From the NCBI RefSeq assembly GCF_000385175.1, contig NZ_ARQJ01000025.1:1-64000 (forward strand): a stretch of DNA of 64,000 nucleotides, in the 5' to 3' direction. The notes beneath the pieces are model-generated. The model had not been told where the DNA came from, ran no database searches, and saw only the letters and a program-made list of their open reading frames with translations. Shown here one piece after another: positions 43,598 to 54,396 of the stretch. The stretch's first letter is position 1, and every line of letters begins with the position of its first letter. This DNA comes from Salinicoccus albus DSM 19776. GTDB taxonomy: Bacteria; Bacillota; Bacilli; Staphylococcales; Salinicoccaceae. The position numbers and the translations under genes were made by a program.

Positions 43598-44539
43598 CTA
43601 TTCATCCTCTGTCTGTTCAGTCTCTTTCGTCTCAAAATCCTGAATATCCATTTTAGGGATGGAAATATAGATACCTTTAGTTGCAAGATGGTTCTTGATT
43701 TCTTTTCTCATTCTTCTTGTCGCACCGAAATGTTCCATCGGTTTCGTTTCAATCAGTACCCTGATATTTGCTTCACCATTGGTGATGCCCTGGAGGCCCA
43801 GTACTTCCGGTTCTGACACAAGTGCATCATCGTTCTGCCAGAAATCTTTGAAAAAGTCTGCAAGTATCTGTTCGATTTCATCCAGATTTTCCTCAAGTGA
43901 AACATTCACTTCAAACATGGATATCGCGTTGAAGCGGGAGAAGTTGACCACTTCGGTGATTGAGCCGTTTGGAATGACAATCAGTTCCCCTTCCCATCCC
44001 TGTATCTTTGTAGCTCTGAGACTGAAGGAGATAACTTCACCTTCTCCGATCGGTGTCCCGCTGGTATTTATCCTGACAAAATCATGTTTATCAAACTGAT
44101 TTTCCAAAATGATGAAGAACCCTGTAATCATGTCTTTGACCAGGCTCTGGGCACCAAAACCTATGGCCAGACCCACGACACCGGCACCGGCGAGCAGCGT
44201 GCGCACCGGAAGATTGAACGCTTCCAGTATCATCATGACAATGACGAACCATATGACGACTGTCGCAGCATTCTGCAGTACATTGATGAGGGTCTGATTG
44301 CGCTTCACGTTATCATTGTTCTTTTTTGATTTCGATTTAATGCTGAAAAAGTTATTGATGACTCTGTTGGCGATCTTGACCAGAATAAGTGCGACAATGA
44401 TAAGGCCGATGGCTGCCAAAACTCTGCTGCCTATATCAATCCAAAGTTCCGGGTTGCTCACATAATCCATAATCTGTTCAACAAATGTAAGAGAGTCTTC
44501 AGCTACGTTGTTTAGTATCGGAAACAATTTTTTACACAT
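43598..44539 (-). CDS. MscS-type small-conductance mechanosensitive channel
   Basis: This 313-aa protein forms tension-gated pores that release solutes on osmotic downshock. Three N-terminal transmembrane helices (about 38-60, 85-108, 112-140) end in the pore-lining helix (LAGAGVVGLAIGFGAQSLVKDMITG), followed by the beta domain (VRINTSGTPIGEGEV) and an alpha-beta cytoplasmic domain. The start is not well supported by a Shine-Dalgarno, and the ATG is just six bases past the parB stop. Confidence 0.92.
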   Translation of the reverse strand: MCKKLFPILNNVAEDSLTFVEQIMDYVSNPELWIDIGSRVLAAIGLIIVALILVKIANRVINNFFSIKSKSKKNNDNVKRNQTLINVLQNAATVVIWFVIVMMILEAFNLPVRTLLAGAGVVGLAIGFGAQSLVKDMITGFFIILENQFDKHDFVRINTSGTPIGEGEVISFSLRATKIQGWEGELIVIPNGSITEVVNFSRFNAISMFEVNVSLEENLDEIEQILADFFKDFWQNDDALVSEPEVLGLQGITNGEANIRVLIETKPMEHFGATRRMRKEIKNHLATKGIYISIPKMDIQDFETKETEQTEDE

Positions 44540-44545
44540 CCATTT

Positions 44546-45385
44546 CTATGAGTTTTCTAAGATTGAAATGATTCTTTTGAATTCTTCTTCATTTTTGAAT
44601 TCCAGTGAAATCGTGCCTTTTCTGCGTTGTTTTTTGATCTCTACAGCTGTACCAAAACGTTCTTTGAGCCTGGACTCATGCTTTTCAATAAAAAGCGGCT
44701 TTGACTTCTGCGTTGTTTTTTTCTTCTTTGGTTCCGTAAGTGCCTTTACGTAATCCTCCAGCGCTCTGACGCTCATCTCTTCATCCACCGCTTTTTTTGC
44801 AGCCGCTTCCTGCTGCAATGGATCCTTCAACGACAAAAGTGTTCTCCCATGTGCGCCGGAGAGGCTGTTTTCGCTGATCATTTTTTTCACAGCTTGAGGG
44901 AGATTTAATAATCTCAACATATTGGCAATGTAGGGTCTTGATTTTCCCAGGCGTTCGGATACCTGACCCTGCGTGATCCTGAGTTCGTCCATGAGCTGAC
45001 GATAGCTATTTGCTTCTTCCAGCGGACTCAGATTTTCTCTCTGTAGATTTTCGATGATGGCCAGCTCCATCATCTCATTATCGGTAAGTGCTTTGACAAT
45101 AGCAGGAATCGTTTCCTTCTCAGCCATTTTACTTGCCCTGTAACGTCTTTCCCCGGCTACAATATCATAGCCTTTTACCGATTTTCTAACAATGATGGGC
45201 TGAAGGATGCCATGCGCTTTAATGGACTCCGCCAGTTCATTCATCTTCGTCTGGTCGAAATCAGTTCTTGGTTGATATGGATTCCGTCGGATTTCACCCA
45301 AGTTGAGTTCTATGATCGCTTCATCATTCTGATTACTTGTAAATAGGGCATCCAATCCTTTCCCAAGTCCCTTCTGCCTACTCAT
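44546..45385 (-). CDS. parB: Chromosome partitioning protein ParB (Spo0J)
   Basis: ParB binds parS, slides as a CTP-dependent clamp and helps load SMC near the origin. The 279-aa protein has the N-terminal ParB box ([30 protein letters not shown]), the CTP-binding [23 protein letters not shown], the HTH ([23 protein letters not shown]) and a C-terminal dimerisation segment. It overlaps parA by 8 bp. A near-consensus parS lies inside rsmG at 47578-47593. Confidence 0.96.
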   Translation of the reverse strand: MSRQKGLGKGLDALFTSNQNDEAIIELNLGEIRRNPYQPRTDFDQTKMNELAESIKAHGILQPIIVRKSVKGYDIVAGERRYRASKMAEKETIPAIVKALTDNEMMELAIIENLQRENLSPLEEANSYRQLMDELRITQGQVSERLGKSRPYIANMLRLLNLPQAVKKMISENSLSGAHGRTLLSLKDPLQQEAAAKKAVDEEMSVRALEDYVKALTEPKKKKTTQKSKPLFIEKHESRLKERFGTAVEIKKQRRKGTISLEFKNEEEFKRIISILENS

Positions 45386-46136
45386 GACCGGTCACCTCCA
45401 TCGCCAGATTATTGTATGACCTGGCACCCGTTGCACCTGGGTCAAATATATTGATCGGCATACCGTGGCTGGGAGCCTCAGAAAGCCTGATATTTCTGGG
45501 TATCACTGTATCATACACTTTTTCACCAAAATGTGCCCTCACCTCTTCGGCCACTTCATAACCAAGGTTTGTTCTGGCATCGAGCATCGTTAATACGACA
45601 CCTTCAATCTCCAGATTCGTATTGAGATGGCGTTTGACCAGATTAACCGTACTGAGCAGCTGACTGAGCCCTTCCAATGCATAATATTCACATTGCACCG
45701 GAATGATGATGCCGTCCGAAGCTGTAAATGCATTGATTGTTAAAATTCCCAGTGACGGCGGGCAGTCGATGATTATATAATCCCGGGAGCCGGATAACTC
45801 TTCAAGTGCCCGTTTTAATCTCATCTCACGGCTCATCACGGAGACCAGTTCAATTTCTGCACCAGCAAGGGATATGTTTGCCGGCACCAGATCCAATGAT
45901 TCAATACCAGTCTTTAAAATAACATCGTTGATGGAAGTTTCATCTGCAAGGACATCATAAATGGACGCCTCTGCATTATTCTTTTCAATCCCAATGCCGC
46001 TCGTCGCATTCCCTTGTGGATCGGCATCCACAAGCAGTACACTGTGGCCGCTCTGTGCAAGTGAAGCACACAAATTAACGGCAGTCGTGGTTTTTCCAAC
46101 GCCGCCTTTCTGATTCGCAATCGCCAGTATCTTCAT
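45378..46136 (-). CDS. parA: Chromosome partitioning ATPase ParA (Soj)
   Basis: The 252-aa deviant Walker ATPase has [15 protein letters not shown] (signature lysine K in KGGVGKT), the [12 protein letters not shown] switch I and [10 protein letters not shown] switch II. It works with ParB for origin segregation and, in Bacillus, regulates DnaA. It is read from its own Shine-Dalgarno after a gap from noc and overlaps parB. Confidence 0.97.
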   Translation of the reverse strand: MKILAIANQKGGVGKTTTAVNLCASLAQSGHSVLLVDADPQGNATSGIGIEKNNAEASIYDVLADETSINDVILKTGIESLDLVPANISLAGAEIELVSVMSREMRLKRALEELSGSRDYIIIDCPPSLGILTINAFTASDGIIIPVQCEYYALEGLSQLLSTVNLVKRHLNTNLEIEGVVLTMLDARTNLGYEVAEEVRAHFGEKVYDTVIPRNIRLSEAPSHGMPINIFDPGATGARSYNNLAMEVTGHE

Positions 46137-46234
46137 CGCAGTTCGCGCTCCTTATAAAATCACATAAACGTATTATATCAGCCAGCTGATAATTGTAACA
46201 TCAAAACAAAACACCCACTGTATTTTGTGAGTGT

Positions 46235-47056
46235 TTACTTGTATATCTTTATGGTCACTTCATGAAACTTATTCTGCTCTACAGTTTCTGAGGAAACATC
46301 GAACCCTCTGGCTTTCATTTTATCAATTTCGCGGTTTAGATCATTCAGCATGAATGACACATCGTCATTAAAGTTCATTTCATCATTAACGTTGGACTGG
46401 CGGTTTTTCACGGCGGCTTCCGTATCTTTAACTGTCAGCTCCTTCTCTCTGATATCCTCCAGCATCCCTGTCTGCTGTTCATCATCAAGGCTCAGCAGAC
46501 TCCGGGCATGGCGCTCTGTGATTTTCTGCGACTGCAAGGCGTCGATGACGTCATCGGAGAGTTTTAACAGCCTGAGTTTATTCGCTATGAAAGACTGACT
46601 TTTACCCAGGTTTTTTGCCAGATTTTTCTGGGTAATACCATCCATCTTAAGCAATTTTTGGTACGCATTGGCTTCTTCAATGGCAGTCAGGTTTTCACGC
46701 TGGATATTCTCAATCAGGGCGATGGCTGCAGATTCGGTGTCTGTCAAATATTTGACGATGACTTCAGCTTCCTCACGGTTCAGCATTTTAAGGGCTCTGA
46801 AACGCCGCTCGCCTGCGATGATTTCATACATACCTTCTTCTATCGGACGGACTGTTATCGGCTGAAGCAGGCCGTGTTCTTCTACGGAGGCGGCGAGTTC
46901 TTTGATCCGGTCGCGGTCGAAATCGGTACGCGGCTGGTACCTGTTGGGTACAATATTCTCCATCGGCAGATGCTGCAGGGAAACATCTTCTGATTTGTCA
47001 TCACTTTTATCGATGAGACCAAAGAGTCTCGAGAAAGGTTTTTTCATCCGGATCAC
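46235..47056 (-). CDS. noc: Nucleoid occlusion protein Noc
   Basis: Noc is a ParB paralogue that binds scattered Noc sites and prevents Z-ring assembly over the nucleoid. The 273-aa protein has an N-terminal membrane-targeting amphipathic segment (MIRMKKPFSRLFGLIDK), the ParB box ([20 protein letters not shown]), GERRFRALK and an HTH. Its position between rsmG and parA is conserved in Bacillales. The N-terminal helix and position distinguish it from ParB. Confidence 0.93.
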   Translation of the reverse strand: MIRMKKPFSRLFGLIDKSDDKSEDVSLQHLPMENIVPNRYQPRTDFDRDRIKELAASVEEHGLLQPITVRPIEEGMYEIIAGERRFRALKMLNREEAEVIVKYLTDTESAAIALIENIQRENLTAIEEANAYQKLLKMDGITQKNLAKNLGKSQSFIANKLRLLKLSDDVIDALQSQKITERHARSLLSLDDEQQTGMLEDIREKELTVKDTEAAVKNRQSNVNDEMNFNDDVSFMLNDLNREIDKMKARGFDVSSETVEQNKFHEVTIKIYK

Positions 47057-47063
47057 CTGCCTG

Positions 47064-47777
47064 TTATTTTAATGGGAACTTATTCGGGGTCCCCGCTTTT
47101 CTGGGATATTTTTTTGGCGTCTTGTGTGTCTTTCTAATATCCAGTATATGCCGTTCACTATCTTCTTCCGGCAGCGTAAAACTGTATGTTCCGGACACTT
47201 CGCCGCCAAGAAGCTTCAGAACAGATGAACTGTCTTCCAGCTCCTGAAGTCCTTTTTTCCCTTTCAGCACGATGAAATGACCGTCTGTCCGAAGAAGCGG
47301 GAGACAAAGCTCTGAAAGTACGTTCAACTGGGCCACCGCTCTTGCTGTGACTACATCGAACATGTGGCGCCCGTGATGCGCACCGAACATTTCAGCTCGC
47401 TCATGTACAAGATGTATTTTATCAAGGCCCAGTTCTGCTGTTAACTGATTTAAAAAACGGATGCGTTTATTTAAGGAATCCACAATGGTGATTCTAAGGT
47501 CCGGCCGCACTATTTTGAGCGGTATGCCCGGGAACCCTGCCCCGGCGCCCACATCACATAAACGCGTGTTCGACTCAAATTCCACGTGAAACAAAGGCGT
47601 CAGTGAATCATAGAAATGCTTGAGATACACTTCCTTTTTTTCTGTCACTGCAGTCAGGTTAATTTTTTTATTCCATTCGACCAGCATGTCATAGTAGGTA
47701 TGGAACTGTGTCACCTGTGCCTGTGTCAGCTCGATGCCTTTTTCAGCCAGGGCAGTGATGAATTCCCGTTCGTTCAT
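47064..47777 (-). CDS. rsmG: 16S rRNA (guanine-527-N7)-methyltransferase RsmG
   Basis: RsmG (GidB) uses SAM to methylate G527 of 16S rRNA. The 237-aa protein has the SAM motif [20 protein letters not shown] and [19 protein letters not shown], and a Lys-rich C-terminus. It overlaps the mnmG stop by ATGA. A parS-like site is embedded in its coding sequence. Confidence 0.97.
   Translation of the reverse strand: MNEREFITALAEKGIELTQAQVTQFHTYYDMLVEWNKKINLTAVTEKKEVYLKHFYDSLTPLFHVEFESNTRLCDVGAGAGFPGIPLKIVRPDLRITIVDSLNKRIRFLNQLTAELGLDKIHLVHERAEMFGAHHGRHMFDVVTARAVAQLNVLSELCLPLLRTDGHFIVLKGKKGLQELEDSSSVLKLLGGEVSGTYSFTLPEEDSERHILDIRKTHKTPKKYPRKAGTPNKFPLK
47578..47593. promoter_or_regulatory. parS-like centromere site
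   Basis: AATTCCACGTGAAACA matches the parS consensus TGTTNCACGTGAAACA at all defined positions except the first two. It lies in rsmG, 1.4 kb from parAB and about 5 kb from the rpmH side of oriC, where ParB-parS complexes form. Confidence 0.7.
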
Positions 47778-49657
47778 GCTTCCACCCGTTTAACGTTACC
47801 CTGCTCGATGTAGACAAGGAGAATGGAAATGTCTGCAGGATTCACACCGGAGATCCTTGAAGCCTGGGCAATGTCGAGCGGTTTTACTTTCTTGAGTCTG
47901 TCCCGGGCTTCAGTAGCCAGGGAATGCACTGCATCGTAATCGATATCTGCCGGAATTTTCTTTTTCTCCATGCGGTTCATTTTATCTACCTGAGCAAGTG
48001 ATTTTTTAATATATCCATCGTACTTGATCTGAATTTCTACCTGCTCAAATTCTGACTGCGCAAGCACGATATCCTCGCCGAGAATTTCCATGATGGATTC
48101 ATAATTCATTTCAGGACGTTTCATCAGATCATAAGCTAAGATGCCATCTTTGAGCTGAGTGCCACCTCTCTGTTCGATGATCGATTGTGCACGTTCATTC
48201 GGTTTGATACGCACTGTTTGCAGACGGTTCATTTCCGCTTCAATATTTGCTGATTTTACGTTATATGCGTCGTAGCGTTCATCAGAAATCAGCCCGTATT
48301 CACGGCCTTTTTCCGTCAGACGCAGATCTGCATTATCATGACGCAGAAGCAGGCGGTATTCAGCTCTCGAAGTCAGCAGACGGTAAGGCTCACTCGTTCC
48401 TTTAGTGACAAGATCATCGACCAGCACACCGATATAAGCTTCGGAACGGCTGAGGATCATCGGTTCCTCCCCGAGCAGCTTAGCCGCTGCGTTGACGCCG
48501 GCAATCAATCCCTGGCCTGCCGCTTCTTCATAGCCGCTGGTACCGTTGATCTGCCCTGCAGTAAACAGGTTCTTAATCTTTTTCGTCTCAAGTGACGGCC
48601 ATATCTGTGTCGGTACGAGTGAATCATATTCTATGGCATAGCCTGCACGCATCATGCGCGCGTTCTCCAGTCCCGGGACTGTTGAGAGCATTTGACGCTG
48701 GACATTTTCAGGCATGCTTGTAGACAGGCCCTGAACATAAACCTCTTTGGTATTTCTGCCTTCTGGTTCAAGGAAGATCTGATGGCGCGGTTTATCATCA
48801 AATCTGACCACCTTATCTTCAATAGATGGGCAGTAGCGGGGACCTGTGCCTTTAACCATGCCGGAATACATTGCTGATAGATGCAGATTATCGTTGATGA
48901 TCATATGGGTATTTTCTGTTGTATATGTCAGCCAGCAAGGCAGCTGATCCAGTATAAAATCGGTCGTTTCAAAACTGAACGCCATCGGTGTATCGTCCCC
49001 CGGCTGGATCTCCGTCTTGTCATAATCGATAGAGTCTGAATTGACACGCGGCGGTGTGCCTGTCTTAAAGCGCACAATGTCAAAGCCCAGGTCTTTCAGC
49101 TGATCTGCGAGTGGTACTGAAGGCATCTGATGATTCGGACCGCTTGAGTATTTCAAATCACCAAGGATGATTTCACCTCGCAGAAATGTGCCGGTGGTCA
49201 CAATGACCGTTTCCGCATCGTAAATTGTACCGATGTTCGTTCTGATCCCTTTTACTGTTTCATCCTCTATGATGATTTCGTCCACCATGCCCTGCAGAAT
49301 ATCAAGGTTCGGTTCATCTTCAAGTACACGCTTCATCTCCTGCTGATAGAATACTTTATCCGCCTGCGCCCGCAGTGCTCGGACTGCCGGACCTTTGCCC
49401 GTATTCAGCATCCGCATCTGAATGTGTGTCTTATCTATTACTTTTGCCATCTCGCCGCCCAATGCATCCACTTCTCTGACAACGATCCCTTTTGCCGGGC
49501 CGCCAACAGAAGGGTTGCATGGCATAAATGCGATATTGTCAAGGTTAATCGTCAACATCAATGTGCTGAGCCCTTTGCGTGCAGAAGCAAGTCCCGCTTC
49601 AACACCTGCATGTCCTGCACCAATGACTACCACATCATATTTCATATTATCTGTCAT
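47774..49657 (-). CDS. mnmG: tRNA uridine-5-carboxymethylaminomethyl modification enzyme MnmG
   Basis: MnmG (GidA) is an FAD protein that, with MnmE, installs cmnm5U at the wobble base of several tRNAs. The 627-aa protein has the FAD-binding [17 protein letters not shown], the GP-x-x-R-rich [32 protein letters not shown] and the C-terminal helical domain ([23 protein letters not shown]). It is in operon with mnmE (11 bp upstream) and rsmG. Confidence 0.98.
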   Translation of the reverse strand: MTDNMKYDVVVIGAGHAGVEAGLASARKGLSTLMLTINLDNIAFMPCNPSVGGPAKGIVVREVDALGGEMAKVIDKTHIQMRMLNTGKGPAVRALRAQADKVFYQQEMKRVLEDEPNLDILQGMVDEIIIEDETVKGIRTNIGTIYDAETVIVTTGTFLRGEIILGDLKYSSGPNHQMPSVPLADQLKDLGFDIVRFKTGTPPRVNSDSIDYDKTEIQPGDDTPMAFSFETTDFILDQLPCWLTYTTENTHMIINDNLHLSAMYSGMVKGTGPRYCPSIEDKVVRFDDKPRHQIFLEPEGRNTKEVYVQGLSTSMPENVQRQMLSTVPGLENARMMRAGYAIEYDSLVPTQIWPSLETKKIKNLFTAGQINGTSGYEEAAGQGLIAGVNAAAKLLGEEPMILSRSEAYIGVLVDDLVTKGTSEPYRLLTSRAEYRLLLRHDNADLRLTEKGREYGLISDERYDAYNVKSANIEAEMNRLQTVRIKPNERAQSIIEQRGGTQLKDGILAYDLMKRPEMNYESIMEILGEDIVLAQSEFEQVEIQIKYDGYIKKSLAQVDKMNRMEKKKIPADIDYDAVHSLATEARDRLKKVKPLDIAQASRISGVNPADISILLVYIEQGNVKRVEA

Positions 49658-49668
49658 CTTTTTCCTCC

Positions 49669-51048
49669 TTATTTTCCAAGACAGAACTGACTGAACAGCT
49701 GGTCGATCAGCTGTTCGCTGACATCCTCACCAATCACTTCCCCGAGCAGTTCCCACGTTTTCACAAGGTCTATCTGGATGATATCGACCGGTATGTCCAT
49801 CTCCGCTGAATCCATTGCATCTGATACTGCTTGTTTTGCCTGCTCCAGCAGGCTGATATGACGGTTGTTGGAAACATATGTTGAATCCGTCGATTGAATG
49901 CTCCCATCAAAGAACAGATCGGCAATTTTTTCTTCCAGCTCATCAACACCCGTACTGTTAACGATGGATGTCTTAACGACAGGCATGCCCGGGTATCTGG
50001 ATTCCAGATCTGCGATATCCAGACGGTTGTCAAGATCCAGTTTATTGACGATCAGAATGACCTTCTGATCCGCAATTGAATCCAGGATTTCCATATCCTC
50101 AGCCGTCAAAGCCTCATTATTATTCAACAGGTAAAGAATCAGCTCGGAGTTTTTCAATGCCTCTCTGCTGCGTTCCACCCCGATTTTTTCAACGATGTCA
50201 TCTGTATCCCTGATACCTGCAGTATCCACCAGTTTGAGCGGAATGCCATTGACGTTCACGTACTCTTCCAGAGTATCTCTTGTGGTACCGGCAACTTCGG
50301 TCACGATTGCCTTGTCGTCCTGGATGAAATAATTGAGCAATGAACTTTTACCCACATTGGGTTTCCCCACAATCACTGTCGATAAGCCTTCTCTTAAAAT
50401 CTTGCCTTCTGAACTGCTCTTCAGCAGCTGTTCGATCTCCTGCTCCACTTTTTTCGCCTCATCCAGAAGAAACGATGTTGTCGTTTCCTCGACATCATCG
50501 TATTCCGGATAATCAATATTCACTTCAACCTGTGCGAGTATATTCAGAACACTTTGCCTTAAGCTTTCAATGTACGTTTTCAACCTGCCCTGCATCTGCT
50601 GATTGGCTACTTTTGAAGCTTCGGTTGTTTTGGATCTGATGAAATCCATGACCCCTTCAGCCTGGGACAGGTCGATTCTGCCATTTAAAAAGGCGCGCTT
50701 TGTAAATTCACCCGGCTCAGCCATACGTGCCCCGTGTTTCAGCGTCAGCTGCAGTACACGATTCACTGTATGAACCCCGCCATGGCAATTGATTTCAACT
50801 ATATCCTCTCTCGTGTAAGTCTTCGGTGCCTTCATCACTGCCGCCATGACTTCCTCCACCGTTTCAGCTGTTGAAGGATCGATGATGTGCCCATAGTTGA
50901 TGGTATGGGTATCCACTTCTGACAATGACTTGTTCCCTTTATATAGCTTATCTGCAATTTCCAATGCATCTATGCCGGATAAACGTACAATTGCAATAGC
51001 ACCTTCACCCACAGGGGTTGAAATACTGGATATAGTCTCTAATTGCAT
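49669..51048 (-). CDS. mnmE: tRNA modification GTPase MnmE
   Basis: MnmE (TrmE) is the GTPase partner of MnmG. The 459-aa protein has an N-terminal tetrahydrofolate-binding domain (about 1-118), a helical domain, a Ras-like G domain inserted at about 220-375 ([24 protein letters not shown]), and the invariant C-terminal cysteine motif FCLGK. It follows jag by 14 bp on the minus strand. Confidence 0.98.
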   Translation of the reverse strand: MQLETISSISTPVGEGAIAIVRLSGIDALEIADKLYKGNKSLSEVDTHTINYGHIIDPSTAETVEEVMAAVMKAPKTYTREDIVEINCHGGVHTVNRVLQLTLKHGARMAEPGEFTKRAFLNGRIDLSQAEGVMDFIRSKTTEASKVANQQMQGRLKTYIESLRQSVLNILAQVEVNIDYPEYDDVEETTTSFLLDEAKKVEQEIEQLLKSSSEGKILREGLSTVIVGKPNVGKSSLLNYFIQDDKAIVTEVAGTTRDTLEEYVNVNGIPLKLVDTAGIRDTDDIVEKIGVERSREALKNSELILYLLNNNEALTAEDMEILDSIADQKVILIVNKLDLDNRLDIADLESRYPGMPVVKTSIVNSTGVDELEEKIADLFFDGSIQSTDSTYVSNNRHISLLEQAKQAVSDAMDSAEMDIPVDIIQIDLVKTWELLGEVIGEDVSEQLIDQLFSQFCLGK

Positions 51049-51062
51049 AATGCAGTACTCCT

Positions 51063-51842
51063 TTATTTCTTCTCTATTACAATGTATCTGTAAGGTTCCT
51101 TACCTTCCGAATACGTTTCGATATCATCAATCTCAGTCAGCACATTGTGCATGATCTTGCGTTCAAAGGAAGGCATCGGTTCCATTCTGACCGGTTCGTT
51201 ACTGCGAACCACTTTTTTGGACATATTGACTGCCAGATTCTGCAGTGTCTCTTTGCGTTTTTCACGATAATTTTCCACATCGATGATGATGACACCGTAG
51301 CTTCTGTAAATGGAATTAAAATAATTCTGTGCGATTTCCTGCAGCGCATTCAAGGTCGCCCCCCGTTTACCGATCAGCTTGGCAGCCATTTTAGACTCCA
51401 GGTTGATCCTTACTTCATTGTTATGAATAACCGTCTCACTTTTGCTGTCAATATTCATCTCGCTGATTATACTGTCAACGTAGCCCTGTGTGTCACGGAC
51501 GGCCGCTTCAATGGATCTGTGATCCTCCCTGTTTACGGACGTTTCGGCTTCATCGTGAGCTGCGGTTTCCTTTTGTGGTGTATTTTCATCCCGGGCATCC
51601 AAAGGCGCACTGTCCGTCGTTTCCCTGAGGCGACCAATCAGCGTATCAATGGTGCCATAAGCTTTCAGATCAGGGTTGATGACGGTCAATTTAACCTCAG
51701 CATCTTTACTGCCAATGCCGAATAACCCCCTCCTGCCCTGGTCCATCACGTCAATTCTGATATCCGATTCGGTAACGTTTAACTCTTTTAAACCTCTGGC
51801 TATTGCACGATCAACAGTCGCTTCCTTGTAAACCCTGTACAT
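51063..51842 (-). CDS. jag: RNA-binding protein KhpB/Jag
   Basis: The 259-aa protein has the Jag N-terminal domain (about 1-50, [23 protein letters not shown]), an acidic linker (about 85-120), a KH domain ([22 protein letters not shown]) and an R3H domain ([22 protein letters not shown], then [10 protein letters not shown]). Jag/KhpB binds RNA, usually with KhpA. In many Firmicutes it follows yidC/spoIIIJ. Here it follows rnpA directly, so the yidC gene has been lost from this place. Confidence 0.95.
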   Translation of the reverse strand: MYRVYKEATVDRAIARGLKELNVTESDIRIDVMDQGRRGLFGIGSKDAEVKLTVINPDLKAYGTIDTLIGRLRETTDSAPLDARDENTPQKETAAHDEAETSVNREDHRSIEAAVRDTQGYVDSIISEMNIDSKSETVIHNNEVRINLESKMAAKLIGKRGATLNALQEIAQNYFNSIYRSYGVIIIDVENYREKRKETLQNLAVNMSKKVVRSNEPVRMEPMPSFERKIMHNVLTEIDDIETYSEGKEPYRYIVIEKK

Positions 51843-51858
51843 AGCAGTAACCCCCGTG

Positions 51859-52197
51859 TCATTTTATACATCTCGCAATTTTCAGCACATGTAATAATGA
51901 TTTCTCCATTTGATGATAGTCCATTTCACTGACAGGCTTTCTGGCAATCACTACATATTCACGAGGCACGAGCGCTTCCTGATATTTTTGGAAAAATACC
52001 CTGACACGGCGTTTGATCTTATTTCTTTTTACAGCATTGCCGAGCCTTTTGGATACACTGATGCCCAGGCGCATATGATCTGTTCGCGGATTGTCGACCA
52101 GATAGACTACAAATTGTCTGTTCGCAAAAGATCTGCCTTTTTTAAAGACAAGCTGAAAATCTCGTTCCCTTTTAATCCTGTATCTTTTCTTCATCAT
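51859..52197 (-). CDS. rnpA: Ribonuclease P protein component
   Basis: RnpA assists the RNase P RNA in 5' maturation of tRNAs. The 112-aa protein has the start MKKRYRIKRERDFQLVFKKG and the signature RLGISVSKRLGNAVKRNKIKRRVR, with the basic RNR motif. It is about 100 bp downstream of rpmH, from which it is separated by a hairpin terminator. Confidence 0.96.
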   Translation of the reverse strand: MMKKRYRIKRERDFQLVFKKGRSFANRQFVVYLVDNPRTDHMRLGISVSKRLGNAVKRNKIKRRVRVFFQKYQEALVPREYVVIARKPVSEMDYHQMEKSLLHVLKIARCIK

Positions 52198-52265
52198 TAT
52201 TACGCTCTTTCTTATGATATTCCATTATACAAAATTCTGCTGAAATAATAAAATGACTTGCCATA

Positions 52266-52293
52266 AAAAAAGATCACCTGTTCAGATGATCTT
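52266..52293 (-). terminator. Hairpin between rpmH and rnpA (partial terminator)
   Basis: AAGATCA and TGATCTT form a 7-bp stem over a 10-nt loop on the minus strand, followed by TTTTTTT. It would end most rpmH transcripts and reduce rnpA expression, in line with the much higher need for L34. Confidence 0.7.
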
Positions 52294-52298
52294 GGGGA

Positions 52299-52436
52299 TT
52301 AGGCTGAAAGGACCTTTCTGCCTTTTCTTCTGCGACGCGCCAATATCTTACGTCCATTCTTTGTGCTCATTCTCTTTCTGAAACCGTGCACTTTACTGTG
52401 TTTACGTCTATTTGGCTGGTAAGTACGTTTTACCAT
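52299..52436 (-). CDS. rpmH: 50S ribosomal protein L34
   Basis: The 45-aa protein begins [18 protein letters not shown] and has the family motif [27 protein letters not shown]. It is at the correct place beside dnaA in almost all bacteria. GGAGGTG lies eight bases before the ATG. Short length explains why it can be missed in ORF lists. Confidence 0.98.
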   Translation of the reverse strand: MVKRTYQPNRRKHSKVHGFRKRMSTKNGRKILARRRRKGRKVLSA

Positions 52437-52467
52437 ATGAATACACCTCCATCATACATTTTGCCTG

Positions 52468-52495
52468 TGTATAGATTCTCAATTTTGGCTCTCAA
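52468..52495 (-). promoter_or_regulatory. rpmH promoter candidate
   Basis: Minus-strand -35 TTGAGA (52490-52495), 16-nt spacer, and -10 TATACA (52468-52473), 30 bp upstream of the start codon. Confidence 0.5.
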
Positions 52496-52559
52496 ATTGT
52501 AACTACTAAAGGATAACAGAATCATTGGGACTTTTCAATACAAACCTCTACATGTCTGA

Positions 52560-52862
52560 CAGATTCTCGCCTGTGGATAAAAGAAACCTGTGGACATCGG
52601 CTGTGGATAACACTGTGTTCAATCTCACGATATCCACAATGTATACCGGTAATTATCCCCATCTTAACATTTGTGGATAAACAACCTGTGGATAACTGTC
52701 GACATTGTGGGTATCTTTTAGCAAATATTGATATCATTGATGAAATCCGTTATAATTTTGAAGACGTATTTTGTGTAAAACTCATGTATAAATATTACTT
52801 ATCCACAAGTTGTTAACAAACTGTGGATAGTTTATCAAGCTGAGTGGAAAACTTTATCCACA
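52560..52862. other. oriC: oriC, upstream DnaA-box cluster (rpmH-dnaA)
   Basis: Exact DnaA boxes (TTATCCACA or complement) are at 52572-52580, 52602-52610, 52672-52680, 52687-52695, 52799-52807 and 52854-52862. One-mismatch copies are at 52630-52638 and 52822-52830. The dnaA promoter lies between the clusters, so DnaA can autoregulate. Together with the second cluster this is a bipartite Bacillus-type origin. Confidence 0.92.
52728..52756 (+). promoter_or_regulatory. dnaA promoter
   Basis: -35 TTGATA (52728-52733), 17-nt spacer, -10 TATAAT (52751-52756). DnaA boxes flank it on both sides. Confidence 0.75.
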
Positions 52863-52899
52863 GCCTGTGACTATGTGAATAAGAAAAGAGGACAAACTT

Positions 52900-54234
52900 A
52901 TGAGCAGCATAAAAGAAATATGGGATAATACCCTGGAAGGAATCAAGGATGCGATCGCCAATGCCAGCTACCAGACCTGGTTCAAGGAAACCTCTATGAC
53001 TCATCTGGATAATGACAAAGCCGTGATCAAAGCAGACTCCCAATTTCAACGGGACTGGCTGGAGAAAAACTACAGCGAACTGATCCAGGATAATCTCTAT
53101 GAAGTAATGGGTGAAAAACCTGAAATCCAGGTGATCACCGAAGCACATCAGAAGGAAGAATCTGCATATGGTTCTATGCAGGAGACGCCGAGACCGGAAC
53201 CTGAAATCCCAGTGCATAAACAACTGAACGGCAACAATACTTTTGAGACATTCGTCATCGGCAACGGCAACCGTTTCAGCCACGCTGCATCGCTGGCCGT
53301 TGCTGAAGCACCGGCTAAAGCGTATAACCCGCTCTTTATATACGGCGGAGTCGGACTGGGTAAAACCCACCTGATGCATGCCATCGGCCATTACGTACTC
53401 GAACATCGTCCGAATGCCCAGGTGGCCTATTTATCCAGTGAAAAGTTTACCAATGAATTTATCAACTCAATCAGAGATAATAAAACCGAGGAATTCAGAA
53501 ACAGATATCGTAATGTGGATGTTTTATTAGTAGATGATATTCAGTTCCTCGCAGGCAAGGAATCCACTCAGGAAGAATTTTTCCATACATTCAATGAACT
53601 GCATGAAGCCAACAAACAGATCGTCATTTCAAGTGACCGGACACCGAAAGAGATACCGACCCTTGAACATCGGTTAAGGTCCCGCTTCGAATGGGGACTC
53701 ATCACCGACATCACTCCGCCGGACCTTGAAACCCGCATTGCCATTCTGCGCAAAAAATGTGAAGAGGAAGAAGTTGAAATCCCGAATGAAGCAATGATCT
53801 ACATTGCCAATCATATTCAGACCAATATCAGAGAACTGGAAGGTGCACTGACAAGAGTTGCCGCCTACTCCAAGCTTGTCAATCAGCCCCTGACACCTGA
53901 AATGGTCTCTGAGGCACTCAAGGATCTGGTCACACAAACAAGCGCAAAGAAAATAACGGTCACTGATATCCAGGAGGCCGTCGCGGAATTCTATGATATT
54001 CAAATCGAGGAGTTTGCCTCCAAAAAACGCACAAAATCCATCGCTTTTCCCAGACAGATCGCAATGTATCTGGCGAGGGAACTCACGGATTATTCCCTGC
54101 CTAAAATCGGGGAAGTATTCGGGGGCAGAGACCACTCTACAGTTATTCACGCACATGAAAAGGTTTCGAAAATGTTAAATGAAGATGAGATTTTCAAACA
54201 GGAACTTGAAGAGATCGAAGGTAAAATCGGCTGA
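52900..54234 (+). CDS. dnaA: Chromosomal replication initiator protein DnaA
   Basis: DnaA binds DnaA boxes, melts the origin and recruits the helicase. The 444-aa protein has domain I (about 1-80, [20 protein letters not shown]), a linker (about 85-110), the AAA+ domain ([21 protein letters not shown] Walker [12 protein letters not shown] Walker [12 protein letters not shown]), and domain IV with the signature [24 protein letters not shown] precedes the ATG. The gene lies between the two halves of oriC. Confidence 0.99.
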   Translation: MSSIKEIWDNTLEGIKDAIANASYQTWFKETSMTHLDNDKAVIKADSQFQRDWLEKNYSELIQDNLYEVMGEKPEIQVITEAHQKEESAYGSMQETPRPEPEIPVHKQLNGNNTFETFVIGNGNRFSHAASLAVAEAPAKAYNPLFIYGGVGLGKTHLMHAIGHYVLEHRPNAQVAYLSSEKFTNEFINSIRDNKTEEFRNRYRNVDVLLVDDIQFLAGKESTQEEFFHTFNELHEANKQIVISSDRTPKEIPTLEHRLRSRFEWGLITDITPPDLETRIAILRKKCEEEEVEIPNEAMIYIANHIQTNIRELEGALTRVAAYSKLVNQPLTPEMVSEALKDLVTQTSAKKITVTDIQEAVAEFYDIQIEEFASKKRTKSIAFPRQIAMYLARELTDYSLPKIGEVFGGRDHSTVIHAHEKVSKMLNEDEIFKQELEEIEGKIG

Positions 54235-54247
54235 CAGATGTGAATAA

Positions 54248-54370
54248 TGTGGATAGATGTTACACTATGGCAAACACCTTATCCACATGTGGATAACTCC
54301 GTACAGCTGCTTTCATCCTGCTTATCCACAAATCCACAGCACCTGCTATTATTATTACTTTAAATTATTA
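54248..54370. other. oriC: oriC, downstream unit with unwinding element (dnaA-dnaN)
   Basis: An inverted pair of DnaA boxes forms the perfect 18-bp palindrome TTATCCACATGTGGATAA (54279-54296). Another box is at 54322-54330, with TGTGGATAG at 54248-54256. Next comes a short GC-rich step, then TATTATTATTACT repeats and an A/T-rich tract to the dnaN ribosome site. This order (paired boxes, GC cluster, DnaA-trio, AT-rich region) is the basal unwinding system defined in Bacillus subtilis. Confidence 0.9.
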
Positions 54371-54396
54371 ATCTATATATAAGGAGTCATTCGCAT

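Noticed and set aside
52813-53406. Minus-strand 197-aa ORF over oriC and the dnaA start
   Set aside because: It crosses DnaA boxes and the dnaA promoter and has no homology-like motifs, so it is a shadow frame.
53674-54156. Minus-strand 160-aa ORF within dnaA
   Set aside because: It is a shadow of the dnaA codon pattern with no ribosome site.
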